64,000 bases of DNA, from positions 1-64,000 of the forward strand of contig NZ_PZJT01000012.1 in the NCBI RefSeq assembly GCF_003206135.1. Reading direction: 5' to 3'. Below the pieces are notes generated by a model. It was not told where the DNA came from. It made no database searches and saw only the letters and a list, made by a program, of their open reading frames with translations. Made by a program: the position numbers and the translations under genes. This document shows, one piece after another, positions 21,978-31,391 of the stretch (positions are counted from its first letter, which is position 1; the number at the start of each line of letters is the position of its first letter). This DNA comes from Salinicola salarius. Its GTDB lineage: Bacteria > Pseudomonadota > Gammaproteobacteria > Pseudomonadales > Halomonadaceae.

Positions 21978-22006
21978 GTGGTCTACAGTCGTGGAGAAGT
22001 GGTCTA
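21978..22006. promoter_or_regulatory. Candidate MocR operator: two direct repeats
   Basis: The 8-mer GTGGTCTA occurs at 21978-21985 and again at 21999-22006, a start-to-start distance of 21 bp, about two helical turns. MocR-type dimers of the GabR and PdxR kind are known to bind spaced direct repeats. The site lies between the regulator start (21924) and the permease start (22109), where it could control both. Confidence 0.55.
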
Positions 22007-22108
22007 GTCCCGGCGAGGCGCCGGGGTGGTAGCGTGGCGTCAGGGCCGAGCACTGGGTTGCTCCAGAAACGATCGGCTTATCAATAACAACCTGAAGAGA
22101 ATTCCGTC

Positions 22109-23533
22109 ATGTCGAACGCTTCTCAACCTCCGGAGTTCGTGCGGGTCCTGGCTCGTGCGGACGTTCTGGCGCTGGCCTTTGGCGCCATGATCGGCTGGGG
22201 CTGGATCGTCCTTACCGGTAGCGCCATTCTCGACGGCGGCAGCGTGGGCGCCATGCTCGCCTTCGTGATCGGCGGTATTGCCGTGCTGCTGGTGGGACTG
22301 ACCTATGCCGAACTGGCGTCTGCCATGCCGCAAGTCGGTGGCGAACACGTCTACAGTTATCGTGCGCTCGGCCATTTCGCCTCGTTCGTCTGTACCTGGA
22401 GCATCGTGCTGGGCTACGTCAGCGTGGCGTCGTTCGAGGCGGTGGCGCTACCCACGGTGTTCGAGCATCTGTTTCCCGGTTACGCCGTCGGTGATCTGTG
22501 GGCCATCGCCGGCTGGGAGGTCAAGGCAACCTGGGTCGCGGTCGGTGTGATCGGCTCGATCGTGATGATGGCGGTCAACTATCTGGGGATCTCCACCGCC
22601 GCGCTGCTGCAGAAAGTCGTCACCGGGCTGATTCTGGTGGCGGGGGTGATGTTCGTGACCGGGTCGCTGTTCACCGGTGATGGTGGCAACATGCAGCCGC
22701 TGTTCGCCAGCGGTGAGCATGGCGCCTTCGGCGGCATCGTGGCGGTACTGGTGCTGGTGCCGTTTCTGTTCGTCGGCTTCGACGTCATTCCCCAGGCGGC
22801 GGAAGAGATCAACCTGCCGTTCCGGGACATCGGCAAGGTGCTGGTGCTTTCGGTCATCATGGCGGTGTGCTGGTATACCCTGATCATTCTCGGTACCAGC
22901 CTGATGCTCGACAACGAGGCGCTGCAGGGCAGTTCGCTCAGCGTACCGGACGCGATGACGGCAGTATTCGATGCTTCCTGGGCCGGCAATCTGATGGTAC
23001 TGGCGGGCATTGCCGGGATCATTACCAGCTGGAACGCGTTCTACATCGGTGGCTCGCGGGCGATCTACGCACTGGCCCATTCCGGCATGCTTCCCGCCTT
23101 CCTCGGCAAGCTGCATCCCCGCTACAAGACACCGACCAACGCGATCATCCTGATCGGCGTGCTCTCCACCGCTGCCCCCTTCTTCGGCCGCCCGGCGCTG
23201 GTATGGCTGGTCGATGCCGGCGGGCTGGGCATCGTGCTTGCCTATCTGTTCGTGGCGCTGTCGTTTGTGATTCTGCGCTATCGCGAACCTGACATGCCGC
23301 GTCCTTACCATGTCGGTGCCGGCAAGCTGGTCGGCGTGCTGGCGGTGCTGCTGTCGCTGGGCATGACCTGTCTCTACCTGCCGGGCAGCCCGTCGGCGCT
23401 GACGCCTGTCGAGTGGTCCATCTTCGGCGCCTGGATGATCGCCGGATTGGCCCTGTACGGATGGGCTCGACGGCACTACGGTCGAGAGATGGGCGATCGT
23501 TTGATCAAGGCGGCCTACGACAACCAGTCGTAG
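22109..23533 (+). CDS. APC-family amino acid/amine permease
   Basis: An inner-membrane secondary transporter of 474 residues with about 12 hydrophobic segments. The first segment contains GAMIGWGWIVLTG, the substrate-binding unwound helix of APC carriers, and PQVGGEHVYSYRALG follows after segment 2. Gene order (MocR regulator, permease, gabT) suggests it imports GABA, putrescine or a related amine. The exact substrate cannot be read from the sequence. It starts MSNASQPPEFVRVLAR; an AAGAG site lies upstream. The 99-bp gap to gabT holds no obvious terminator, so the two are probably co-transcribed. Confidence 0.85.
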   Translation: MSNASQPPEFVRVLARADVLALAFGAMIGWGWIVLTGSAILDGGSVGAMLAFVIGGIAVLLVGLTYAELASAMPQVGGEHVYSYRALGHFASFVCTWSIVLGYVSVASFEAVALPTVFEHLFPGYAVGDLWAIAGWEVKATWVAVGVIGSIVMMAVNYLGISTAALLQKVVTGLILVAGVMFVTGSLFTGDGGNMQPLFASGEHGAFGGIVAVLVLVPFLFVGFDVIPQAAEEINLPFRDIGKVLVLSVIMAVCWYTLIILGTSLMLDNEALQGSSLSVPDAMTAVFDASWAGNLMVLAGIAGIITSWNAFYIGGSRAIYALAHSGMLPAFLGKLHPRYKTPTNAIILIGVLSTAAPFFGRPALVWLVDAGGLGIVLAYLFVALSFVILRYREPDMPRPYHVGAGKLVGVLAVLLSLGMTCLYLPGSPSALTPVEWSIFGAWMIAGLALYGWARRHYGREMGDRLIKAAYDNQS

Positions 23534-23632
23534 GTCGGCATCCCGATTTTCATGGCGCGCCGCCTGCCGAAGCCGACGACGACGCGCAATCCACGTTAGC
23601 GGCACGAGGTGCCGCGTCAGGAGGAGTGTTCC

Positions 23633-24922
23633 ATGACGAGTAAATCCATGAGCAATGCGGAACTCAACGAGCTCAAGCAGCGCTATGTCGCCAACGGGGC
23701 GGCAAGCCCCGCCGGCCAGTTCGCCGCTCGTGCGGAGAACGCCGAGCTGTGGGACGAGGATGGCAAGCGTTTCATCGATTTTGCCGGTGGTATCGGCGTG
23801 CTCAACATCGGCCATCGTCATCCGAAGGTGGTCGAGGCGGTCAAGGCGCAGCTCGACAAGGTGATGCATACCTGCCAGACCGTCATGCCGTACGAGGGGT
23901 ACGTGCGGGTGGCTCAGAAGCTCAGCGAATTGACGCCGGTACGCGGCCACGCCAAGGTGATGCTGGCCAACTCCGGCGCCGAGGCACTGGAGAACGCGGT
24001 CAAGGTGGCACGCGCCGCTACCGGCCGTTCCAGCGTGATCTGCTTCACTGGCGGCTACCATGGCCGGACGTTCATGACCATGGCGATGAACGGCAAGGTG
24101 GCGCCGTATCGTAACGACTTCGGTCCGATGCCCGGCCAGGTCTATCGCGCGCCCTATCCGGTGCCGTCGATCGGCGTCAGCGAGGAAGAGGCGCTGCGCC
24201 ATCTGAAGATGACGCTGAAGACCGACGCCAACGTCAACGACACCGCGGCGATCGTGATCGAGCCGGTGCTGGGCGAGGGCGGCTTCCATGCGGCTCCCGC
24301 GAGCTTCCTGAAAGCGATCCGCGAGATCTGCGACGAGCACGGCATCCTGATGATCGTCGACGAGGTGCAGTCCGGCTTCGGGCGGACCGGCAAGCTGTTT
24401 GCCATCGAGCACAGCGGCGTCGAGCCGGACATCATGACCATGGCCAAGAGCATGGCGGACGGCATGCCGATCTCCGCGGTCGTGGGGACGGACAAGGTGA
24501 TGGATGCGTCCGGCGGCAACTCGCTGGGCGGCACCTATACCGGCAGCCCGGTTTCCTGCGCTGCGGTGCTGGCGGTGCTGGAAGTGTTCGAGGAAGAGCG
24601 CATTCTGGAGAAGAGCCAGGCGCTGGGCGAGAAGCTCAGGGCACGTTTCGACAAGTGGCAGCAGGAGTACTCAAGCGTCGCCAACGCGCGCAACCTGGGC
24701 GCCATGGCGGCATTCGATCTGGTCAGTGGCGAGAGCGGTGCGCCGAACGCAGAGCTGGCCGGCAAGCTGTGTCGCGAGGCGCGCGAGCGTGGCCTGATCC
24801 TGCTCTCCTGCGGTCTGTATGCCAACACGATCCGCTTCCTGATGCCGGTCACCATCAGTGACGAGGTGCTGGAGGAGGGGCTGGACCTGATCGAAAAGAT
24901 GCTGAGCGAATTCGGCGCCTGA
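23633..24922 (+). CDS. gabT: 4-aminobutyrate aminotransferase
   Basis: Transfers the amino group of GABA to 2-oxoglutarate, giving succinate semialdehyde and glutamate. The 429 residues match class-III aminotransferases. Visible features are the PLP phosphate-binding region ANSGAEALENAVK, the aspartate in IVDEVQSGFGRTG, and the Schiff-base lysine in MTMAKSMADGMPISAVVG. The start at 23633 was preferred over one 24 bp upstream because CAGGAGGAG lies just before it. A succinate-semialdehyde dehydrogenase gene is not adjacent, though an aldehyde dehydrogenase lies 2 kb further on. PuuE or a 5-aminovalerate aminotransferase is possible. Confidence 0.88.
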   Translation: MTSKSMSNAELNELKQRYVANGAASPAGQFAARAENAELWDEDGKRFIDFAGGIGVLNIGHRHPKVVEAVKAQLDKVMHTCQTVMPYEGYVRVAQKLSELTPVRGHAKVMLANSGAEALENAVKVARAATGRSSVICFTGGYHGRTFMTMAMNGKVAPYRNDFGPMPGQVYRAPYPVPSIGVSEEEALRHLKMTLKTDANVNDTAAIVIEPVLGEGGFHAAPASFLKAIREICDEHGILMIVDEVQSGFGRTGKLFAIEHSGVEPDIMTMAKSMADGMPISAVVGTDKVMDASGGNSLGGTYTGSPVSCAAVLAVLEVFEEERILEKSQALGEKLRARFDKWQQEYSSVANARNLGAMAAFDLVSGESGAPNAELAGKLCREARERGLILLSCGLYANTIRFLMPVTISDEVLEEGLDLIEKMLSEFGA

Positions 24923-24966
24923 TCGACAGCCGCCGTCCGTTGACGGGCGGTGGTGGTCATCACAAG

Positions 24967-24998
24967 AAACCGACACTGGCGACCAGTGTCGGTTTTTT
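24967..24998 (+). terminator. Rho-independent terminator after gabT
   Basis: A perfect 13-bp stem (24967-24979 with 24983-24995) and a 3-base loop, followed by T's. The A run on the left makes it usable in both directions, fitting its place between the convergent gabT and elaA genes. Confidence 0.92.
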
Positions 24999-25035
24999 CA
25001 TGAAGGCCTGCCTGCACGCGGATGTCAGTGACCGC

Positions 25036-25509
25036 TTACTTTTCCTGCTGGCCGGCATCCCGCTGCATGTCGATATGCGGGATGCCGTCCTCCACATAGA
25101 TCTCGCCGACCGGCTCGAAACCGTGACGACCGTAGTAGGCTTGTAGATGTGCCTGGGCGGACAGCCGGGCGTGGCGTCCCGGCCAGAGCGATTCGATTCG
25201 CATCAGTGCGGCTTGCAGCAGATCATGGCCAAGACCGTTGCCGCGGTGGTCGGGATCGATGACCACGCGACCGATGGAAACGGGCTTATCTCTCTCCTCC
25301 GGCACCTTGAGACGTAACGTCGCCGCGAGATGATGCTTCGTCAGCACCCTCAGATGATGCGTCGAGGCGTGCAGATCGTGGCCATCCAGCTCCTGGTAAG
25401 GACACTGCTGTTCCACCACGAATACAGCTACCCGCAACGACAGCAGCGCATAGAGTTCGCCGGGATCGAGCTCGGGGCCGGTCTGCCATGTCCAGTCGTA
25501 TGATGCCAT
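25036..25509 (-). CDS. elaA: ElaA-family GNAT N-acetyltransferase
   Basis: A small acetyl-CoA-dependent N-acetyltransferase of 157 residues. It has the ElaA opening LYALLSLRVAVFVVEQQCPYQELDG and the GNAT acetyl-CoA loop GRVVIDPDHRGNGLGHDLL, then AQAHLQAYYGRHGFEPVGE. The natural substrate of ElaA proteins is unknown. The start at 25509 fits the usual family N-terminus; 11 more codons in frame upstream are unlikely to be translated. It is a single gene between a terminator and a divergent dehydratase gene. Confidence 0.9.
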   Translation of the reverse strand: MASYDWTWQTGPELDPGELYALLSLRVAVFVVEQQCPYQELDGHDLHASTHHLRVLTKHHLAATLRLKVPEERDKPVSIGRVVIDPDHRGNGLGHDLLQAALMRIESLWPGRHARLSAQAHLQAYYGRHGFEPVGEIYVEDGIPHIDMQRDAGQQEK

Positions 25510-25671
25510 CTGTCTCTTCCCTCGCCGCCGTTCAGCCATCATGATCGAAGCGCTTTATCTGGATATGGACATCTGAATATGGACGATACGTATCCAGGCA
25601 TTCGAAACGGCATCTTACGCAGCGCCTCGAAAAATGTCAGTGGCGATGATTCTTGGGAGAGCGATGACGAC

Positions 25672-26646
25672 ATGAGCAATCTGGCAATCGATTACGACGA
25701 CGTGGTGGCGGCGCACCGGCGGCTGGAGGGAATCGCGCATCGAACACCGGTGCTGCGCTCGACGACGGCAGACGATCTTGTCGGCGCGTCGCTTCACTTC
25801 AAGGCGGAACATCTCCAGCGTATCGGCGCGTTCAAGTTTCGGGGCGGTTACAACGCCATCAACCAGTTCGACGCCGCACAGAAGGCTGCCGGCGTCATCG
25901 CGTTCTCCTCGGGCAATCATGCGCAGGCGATCGCGCTGTCGGCCAGGCTGCATGGCATTCGCGCCGTCATCGTCATGCCGGAAGATGCCCCGGCGATCAA
26001 GATCGCTGCCACGCAGGGGTATGGTGCCGAGGTGGTTCTCTACGATCGCTACACCCAGGATCGTGAAGCGCTGGGTCGCGAGCTCGCCGAGGCCGAGGGT
26101 CTGACACTGATCCCGCCGTTCAACCATCCCCACGTGATGGCCGGGCAGGGCACTGCCGCCAAGGAGCTGTTCGATGAAGTTGGTGAGCTCGATACGCTGC
26201 TGGTGCCTCTGGGGGGCGGCGGGCTGCTCTCCGGTTGTGCCACGGTCGCCAGGGCGCGATATCCCCATTGCCGTGTGATCGGGGTCGAGCCGGAAGCCGG
26301 CAACGATGCGCAGAGAAGCCTGGCCAGCGGCGAGATCGTTTCCATCGCCACGCCGCGCACCATCGCCGACGGCGCCCAGACCCAGGCCTTGGGCAGCCTG
26401 ACGTTCCCGGTACTTCGAGAGTGCGTCGACGACATCGTTACCGTGAGCGATGCCGAGCTCGTTCATGCCATGAGCTTCATGGCCGGGCGGATGAAGCAGT
26501 TCATCGAGCCGACCGGTTGCCTGGCGGCGGCAGCGGCCCTGAGTGGCCGGGTGGCCGTCGAGGGGCAGCGGGTAGGAATCATCCTGTCCGGAGGGAACGT
26601 CGACCTGAACCGGTTCGCCGAGCTGATTCAGGGCGCGAAGGAATAG
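25672..26646 (+). CDS. Threonine/serine dehydratase, serine racemase-like
   Basis: A PLP fold-type II enzyme of 324 residues. The Schiff-base lysine is in GAFKFRGGYNAI, the substrate loop in SSGNHAQAIAL, and the phosphate-binding glycine loop in PLGGGGLLSGC. The short length without a C-terminal ACT domain matches catabolic threonine dehydratase, serine racemase or threo-3-hydroxyaspartate ammonia-lyase. These cannot be told apart here. The start at 25672 gives the family length and has a GGGAGAG site; 31 further in-frame codons upstream look non-conserved. The full-length biosynthetic IlvA is a separate gene at 60612. Confidence 0.87.
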   Translation: MSNLAIDYDDVVAAHRRLEGIAHRTPVLRSTTADDLVGASLHFKAEHLQRIGAFKFRGGYNAINQFDAAQKAAGVIAFSSGNHAQAIALSARLHGIRAVIVMPEDAPAIKIAATQGYGAEVVLYDRYTQDREALGRELAEAEGLTLIPPFNHPHVMAGQGTAAKELFDEVGELDTLLVPLGGGGLLSGCATVARARYPHCRVIGVEPEAGNDAQRSLASGEIVSIATPRTIADGAQTQALGSLTFPVLRECVDDIVTVSDAELVHAMSFMAGRMKQFIEPTGCLAAAAALSGRVAVEGQRVGIILSGGNVDLNRFAELIQGAKE

Positions 26647-26774
26647 CCCACATGAAACACATCGCTGACGACACGTGACTGACCATGTGGCTGACAGAGA
26701 AGCGGCGGGCATGCCTGCTGTCGATCTCCTCAGGACAGGCCCGCCGCGATGATCGACGGGGCAGCCGTCGACCT

Positions 26775-26803
26775 CAGGCGCTCCGATGCCATCGGAACGC
26801 CTG
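26775..26803 (-). terminator. Hairpin downstream of the aldehyde dehydrogenase gene
   Basis: Arms of 14 bp (26775-26788 and 26790-26803) pair at 13 positions with almost no loop. It begins 10 bp past the stop codon of the leftward dehydrogenase. There is no T tract, so termination is only probable. Confidence 0.55.
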
Positions 26804-26812
26804 GTCAGATAG

Positions 26813-28333
26813 TTAGAAGAATCCCATGGGATTGATGTCGTAGCTGATCAGCAGGTTCTTGGTCTGCTGATAGTGCTCCAGCACCATCTTGTGGGTTTCG
26901 CGACCGACGCCGGATTTCTTGTAACCCCCGAAGGCGGCATGGGCCGGATACTGGTGATAGCAATTGGTCCATACGCGGCCAGCCTGAATGCCACGACCCA
27001 TGCGGTAGGCGCGGTTGATGTCGCGGGTCCAGACGCCGGCGCCGAGGCCGAATTCCGTATCGTTGGCAATGGCCAGTGCTTCCGCTTCATCCTTGAACGT
27101 CGTGACCGACACCACCGGCCCGAAGATCTCCTCCTGGAACACCCGCATCTTGTTGTTGCCCTTCAGCAGGGTCGGCTGAATGTAGTAGCCGTGGGATAGC
27201 TCATCGCCAAGTGACTCCCGCTCGCCGCCGGCCAGGAATTCGGCGCCTTCGCCTCGTGCCACGTCCATATAGGACATGATCTTGTCGAACTGCTCTTGCG
27301 AAGCCTGGGCACCGACCTGGGTTTCGGTATCCAGCGGATGGCCGCGCTTGATCTTCTTGATCCGTTCGATGACACGCGACATGAACTCGTTGTAGATGCT
27401 TTCCTGGACCAGGGCGCGAGAAGGGCAGGTACAGACTTCGCCCTGATTGAGGAAGCCCATCACCAGGCCTTCGGCACACTTGTCGATGAACGCAGGCTCT
27501 GCGGACATGACATCCTCGAAATAGATGTTCGGCGACTTGCCGCCCAGCTCCACAGTCGAGGGAATGATGTTCTCCGCAGCGCATTTCATGATGTGCGAGC
27601 CGATGGGCGTGGAACCGGTAAAGGCAATCTTGGCGATGCGCTTGCTGGTGGCGAGTGCCTGCCCGGCCTCTTCGCCGTAACCGTTGACGATGTTGATCAC
27701 ACCTTTGGGCAGCAGGTCATGAATCATCTCGATGACCTTGAAGATCGAGACCGGGGTCTGCTCGGCCGGCTTGAGCACGACGCAGTTACCCGCGGCCAGT
27801 GCCGGCGCGAGCTTCCAGGTAGCCATCAGGATCGGAAAGTTCCAGGGGATGATCTGGCCGACGACGCCGAGCGGCTCGTGGAAGTGATAGGAGGCGGTGT
27901 TCTCGTCGATCTCGGCAGTGGTCCCTTCCTGGGCACGAATGCAACCGGCGAAGTAGCGGAAGTGGTCGATGGCCAGCGGGATATCGGCGGCCAATGTCTC
28001 GCGTACGGCCTTGCCGTTGTCCCAGGTTTCCGCGACGGCCAGCATTTCCAGATTCTGCTCCAGACGATCCGCGATCTTGAGCAGCAGCGTTGAACGTTCC
28101 TGAACGGAGGTTTTGCCCCAGCCGGGGGCAGCCTTGTGAGCGGCATCCAGCGCCAGGTCGATATCCTTCTGGCTGGAACGAGCGACCTCACAGAAGACTT
28201 CGCCGGTGACTGGCGTGATGTTCTCGAAATATCGTCCCTCGGTCGGTGGTATCCATTCACCGCCGATATAGTTGTCATAGCGCTTCTCGAACTGGGTGAT
28301 GGCGTCCGAGGTATTCGGGTTGGCGTAACGCAT
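26813..28333 (-). CDS. aldB: NAD-dependent aldehyde dehydrogenase (AldB/ExaC type)
   Basis: Oxidises aldehydes, acetaldehyde in the AldB/ExaC group, to acids. It has 506 residues and starts [10 protein letters not shown], typical of that group. The general-base glutamate is in ELGGKSPNI and the nucleophilic cysteine in [14 protein letters not shown]-binding residues lie in [19 protein letters not shown]. The start at 28333 has AGGAG upstream. The gene stands alone, with a hairpin after it. A role in ethanol, betaine-aldehyde or amine-derived aldehyde oxidation is possible, but the sequence most resembles acetaldehyde dehydrogenase. Confidence 0.88.
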   Translation of the reverse strand: MRYANPNTSDAITQFEKRYDNYIGGEWIPPTEGRYFENITPVTGEVFCEVARSSQKDIDLALDAAHKAAPGWGKTSVQERSTLLLKIADRLEQNLEMLAVAETWDNGKAVRETLAADIPLAIDHFRYFAGCIRAQEGTTAEIDENTASYHFHEPLGVVGQIIPWNFPILMATWKLAPALAAGNCVVLKPAEQTPVSIFKVIEMIHDLLPKGVINIVNGYGEEAGQALATSKRIAKIAFTGSTPIGSHIMKCAAENIIPSTVELGGKSPNIYFEDVMSAEPAFIDKCAEGLVMGFLNQGEVCTCPSRALVQESIYNEFMSRVIERIKKIKRGHPLDTETQVGAQASQEQFDKIMSYMDVARGEGAEFLAGGERESLGDELSHGYYIQPTLLKGNNKMRVFQEEIFGPVVSVTTFKDEAEALAIANDTEFGLGAGVWTRDINRAYRMGRGIQAGRVWTNCYHQYPAHAAFGGYKKSGVGRETHKMVLEHYQQTKNLLISYDINPMGFF

Positions 28334-28526
28334 GGTGAGGTGCTCCTGTTGAATCGGTGACCGATTGCTGGATTTCTCTACCAATTTGCGCCCCTTGATG
28401 CGCTCTCGCCATTACGCTTTAGGCGACCCTGATGACGCGTAGCCCTTCGACCAATGATGAACGGTCAGGCAGTGTCGCGGTGTTACTATGAACCGTGTGG
28501 TTCAACGACCTAAGGAGGGTCTGACC

Positions 28527-28928
28527 ATGTTGCAGACTCGAGATCAATCGACTCAGAATCGCCCGCTGGCCGACGACAGCGGCTGCTGCCAGATGAGTTC
28601 GATCAACCTGCTCGATGATAGCGTCTCCACGCAGAAGGAAGTTCAGGATCGCAACGTGCTTCAGCTGTATCTGCTGACGGTTCAGGTGAGAGCCTTGATG
28701 GATGTGGCTTGTCACCAGGGCCATGCCTCGTTTCTCACAGAGCGTTTGCGTTACCACACAGAGCAATTGGAATCCCAGTTTTCCAATCTGGTGGATAAGC
28801 ACAAGGGTGCATCCTATACGCGGCATTTCTATGCACAGCAGCAACAGCGCTTCGACACCGAGATCGAGAAGATCATCAGTGCACTGGAATCGCTGGGCGA
28901 GAAGTACAAGAACGACTCCTCCCGGTAA
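28527..28928 (+). CDS. Uncharacterised small soluble protein
   Basis: I do not recognise this 133-residue protein. It has no signal peptide or membrane segment. A polar N-terminus contains a CC pair (DDSGCCQM). The rest is predicted helical and charged, with ERLRYHTEQLESQFSNLVD and IEKIISALESLGEKYKN suggesting a coiled-coil or helical bundle. A very good ribosome site (AAGGAGGGT) supports the ATG at 28527 over one 39 bp upstream. It is divergent from aldB and converges on the asmA-like gene, ending 158 bp before the first parS-like site. No function is proposed. Confidence 0.7.
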   Translation: MLQTRDQSTQNRPLADDSGCCQMSSINLLDDSVSTQKEVQDRNVLQLYLLTVQVRALMDVACHQGHASFLTERLRYHTEQLESQFSNLVDKHKGASYTRHFYAQQQQRFDTEIEKIISALESLGEKYKNDSSR

Positions 28929-29086
28929 GCCTCTTTCTTTCGAAGCCCGGCGCTAGTATCACTCTATCGCACCGGGCTCTATTCAATCTCAATGATCCCT
29001 CGCTTCCAGCTCGGAAGCTATTCGTTGATCAGGCTTGATCGCCAGGTCAGATATTGGCGCGCTGCGCTTTGAGGAAATGGATGCCT

Positions 29087-29102
29087 GGTTTCACGTGAAA
29101 CA
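29087..29102. promoter_or_regulatory. parS: parS site 1
   Basis: Sixteen bases with the perfect palindromic core GTTTCACGTGAAAC, differing from the consensus TGTTTCACGTGAAACA only at the first base. ParB binds such sites to organise and segregate the origin region. It lies between the convergent 28527 and asmA-like genes, 12 bp before site 2. Confidence 0.88.
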
Positions 29103-29114
29103 AAGTCGTAGACG

Positions 29115-29130
29115 TGTTCCACGTGAAACA
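29115..29130. promoter_or_regulatory. parS: parS site 2
   Basis: TGTTCCACGTGAAACA, one half of each common parS form (TGTTCCAC and GTGAAACA). Its centre is 28 bp from that of site 1, making a tandem pair in the same intergenic region. Confidence 0.88.
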
Positions 29131-29161
29131 AGCACTTATCGAGAAAGCGTTCATTTACTGC

Positions 29162-31237
29162 TTACTGAGAAGAGGTGCCGGTTTTAATCTGACTCAGAAA
29201 ATCATTACAGGGTGTCGTTTCGTCCGCGCTTGGCGAGACCAGCGCCAGCAGTGCCGCGGCGGGAGTCGCCACGGTTCCCAGGAACGCGCCCACAGCGCCT
29301 CGAGCCAGCAGTGATCCGGTGTCGACGCCCGGAGACGGGTTCTTGAGCGTACCTTTCACATAAAGTGGCGAGCGTAGCGTGAAGACACGTGCTCCCTTGC
29401 TTTCCGGTTCGATGGTGAAATCCAGCGCTTCGGTGGCGAAGTTGACGGTGCCGTCGATCTTGATCAGCGCATTTTCAGTATCGATCAGAAAGAAGCGGGT
29501 TTTGGCCAGTCCATCGGTGACTTCCAGATTGGTTGCCGCACAGTTGATATTGACCTGTTCATCTCCGAACAGTTTGCCGACCAGGTAGTTGCCGACATTG
29601 AGGCCTGCCAGTTCCATCAGGTTCTGACTGATAAGGCCATCATTGACCAGCATCTGCAGGTCACCATTGCTGGTGCCCAGAATGCTGGCAACGGAATTGC
29701 CGGTGCCACTCAGCGTGGCGCCCCCGTTGAGTTCTCCGCGGCTGTTCTGCATCAGCTCAACGTCGGGAAACAGACGGCTCAGCAAGAGATGGCGGATATG
29801 CATGTCCACGCGGCTCTGCATCGGCTCTTGGCTACCGTCGAGTCGTACCGTGGTATTGAGATTGCCTCCCGCGACGCCGAACCGAAGCGGGTCTAGCAGA
29901 ATCTCCCCGTTCTCCAACGTGATATGTGTATAGAGATCCTCCAGAGGCAGCGAGTCGCCATGCTCGATGCGCTGCGCGGTGAATTTCACGTTCGCATCCA
30001 TCGTCTTCCATTGCGCCGTATCGAACTCTTCGACCGGAAGCAGCTTGTCTTCCGGCTGCTGGCTGGCTTCTCCTCGGTCTGCCTTTTCCGCATTCGAGTC
30101 GGCACCGATCAGCGGGGCGAGATCGGCAAAGCGCAATTGCTGCGAAACGACCTCGCCCTCCAGCGATGGCCGTGGTTCGCCCATCTGGTAGGTAAGGTCG
30201 CCATGAATGTCGCTGTCTCCAATCTGTCCGTCGAAATTGCGATAACGAAAGGAGAGCGCTTCTTGGGTATCGAGATTGGCTGTCAGATGGCCTTGGGTAG
30301 AGTAGGGCGGTGTGTCGGGCAGAGTCACGCCAATGATCCCGTAAAGATCGCCCAGGTTCTGGCCGGCAAATTGCAGATCCATATCGATTTTCTTGGGCGC
30401 TAACGGGTCGATCAAGGTGCCATTGACGGACACCCGGGTTGCTCCCGCTTCTACTGTAGCTTGAAGGGGGTAGGGTGCATCGCGAAGGCGCAAGGCATCC
30501 AGTCCGCCGAGCCGGCCTTCTCCGTCGAAAGCCTGATTCTGATATTCACCTTCGGCCTTCCAGCCAAATACGTAATCGGCGACATCTCGATCCCCGACGG
30601 CTTGCCGAGCGGCACTGCCTTTCTCCGCAACGTCATTGAAGGCGATGGGCTCGCCGAGGAGTCGGACCGTGGCATCGGCGGTTGCCGTCAGTACGGCGTC
30701 ATCGTAGTGAACGTTCACCGGATCGAAAGCGATATCTCCGACATCGACTGTCCAGCCGCTGTCGCTGTTCGAGGGTTCGGCTGCCGTATCCTGCTCACCG
30801 TTTCCGAGCGCAAATGTCCAGTTGTTCTTGCCGTTTTCAAGACGGACCAGAGAAGCCTCGGCACCCGAGAATTGGATATGGGGAATGGAGACCGTCTTGT
30901 CCATGAGCGGGAGCAGGGAGAATTCGATATCCAACGAGGCGAGGCTGAGCAGATCTTCGTCGGTGACGGCTTCCGGACTACCGACATGGATATCCTCGGC
31001 GTGGATATGAGGCCATGGAATCCAGCTGCGCCAACCGGATTCATCTTCCGGGGACGCCCAGGACAGATCGAGGTCGCCTTCGATGGCGAAGGGCCTGTGA
31101 ATGGCTGCCGAGACGCGCTCGTTGATCGTGGGCTTGAGCCGGTTCCAGTCGAATGTCACAAAGACGACGATTAGCGCTATGAGTGACAACAAGACGATCG
31201 CTACTACGGCTAGCGCAATCTTCTTCCCCAATGTCAT
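29162..31237 (-). CDS. AsmA-family envelope protein
   Basis: A 691-residue AsmA-like protein. One N-terminal membrane segment (KKIALAVVAIVLLSLIALIVV) anchors a long periplasmic part rich in beta structure. The N-terminal block FDWNRLKPTINERVSAAIHR and the later GELNGGATLSGTGNSVASILG match AsmA proteins, which belong to the bridge-like lipid-transfer superfamily and affect outer-membrane lipid balance. The start at 31237 puts the membrane anchor directly at the N-terminus; a TTG 33 bp upstream is the alternative. parS sites flank the gene on both sides. Confidence 0.85.
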   Translation of the reverse strand: MTLGKKIALAVVAIVLLSLIALIVVFVTFDWNRLKPTINERVSAAIHRPFAIEGDLDLSWASPEDESGWRSWIPWPHIHAEDIHVGSPEAVTDEDLLSLASLDIEFSLLPLMDKTVSIPHIQFSGAEASLVRLENGKNNWTFALGNGEQDTAAEPSNSDSGWTVDVGDIAFDPVNVHYDDAVLTATADATVRLLGEPIAFNDVAEKGSAARQAVGDRDVADYVFGWKAEGEYQNQAFDGEGRLGGLDALRLRDAPYPLQATVEAGATRVSVNGTLIDPLAPKKIDMDLQFAGQNLGDLYGIIGVTLPDTPPYSTQGHLTANLDTQEALSFRYRNFDGQIGDSDIHGDLTYQMGEPRPSLEGEVVSQQLRFADLAPLIGADSNAEKADRGEASQQPEDKLLPVEEFDTAQWKTMDANVKFTAQRIEHGDSLPLEDLYTHITLENGEILLDPLRFGVAGGNLNTTVRLDGSQEPMQSRVDMHIRHLLLSRLFPDVELMQNSRGELNGGATLSGTGNSVASILGTSNGDLQMLVNDGLISQNLMELAGLNVGNYLVGKLFGDEQVNINCAATNLEVTDGLAKTRFFLIDTENALIKIDGTVNFATEALDFTIEPESKGARVFTLRSPLYVKGTLKNPSPGVDTGSLLARGAVGAFLGTVATPAAALLALVSPSADETTPCNDFLSQIKTGTSSQ

Positions 31238-31328
31238 GGCCCTGTTTCCATCCTTGAAGTGTCTCTCCAAGGATAGTCGAGGCTGAGCATGACGTTGGGA
31301 TCAGTTGCGGGAACTCGGGAAAAACCGA

Positions 31329-31344
31329 TGTTTCACATGAAACA
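31329..31344. promoter_or_regulatory. parS: parS site 3 (one mismatch)
   Basis: TGTTTCACATGAAACA, identical to the consensus except for CATG instead of CGTG at the centre. It lies between the asmA-like start and the gmhB stop. The central change could weaken ParB binding. Confidence 0.7.
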
Positions 31345-31391
31345 TTCGCCAGGCTGGAGAGGCGCCGTTGTGGAGAAGCGGCGTTGTTGGC

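Noticed and set aside
22448..24412. A 654-codon open frame antisense to the permease and gabT
   Set aside because: It is a shadow of two well-supported genes, rich in histidine and arginine as such shadows usually are.
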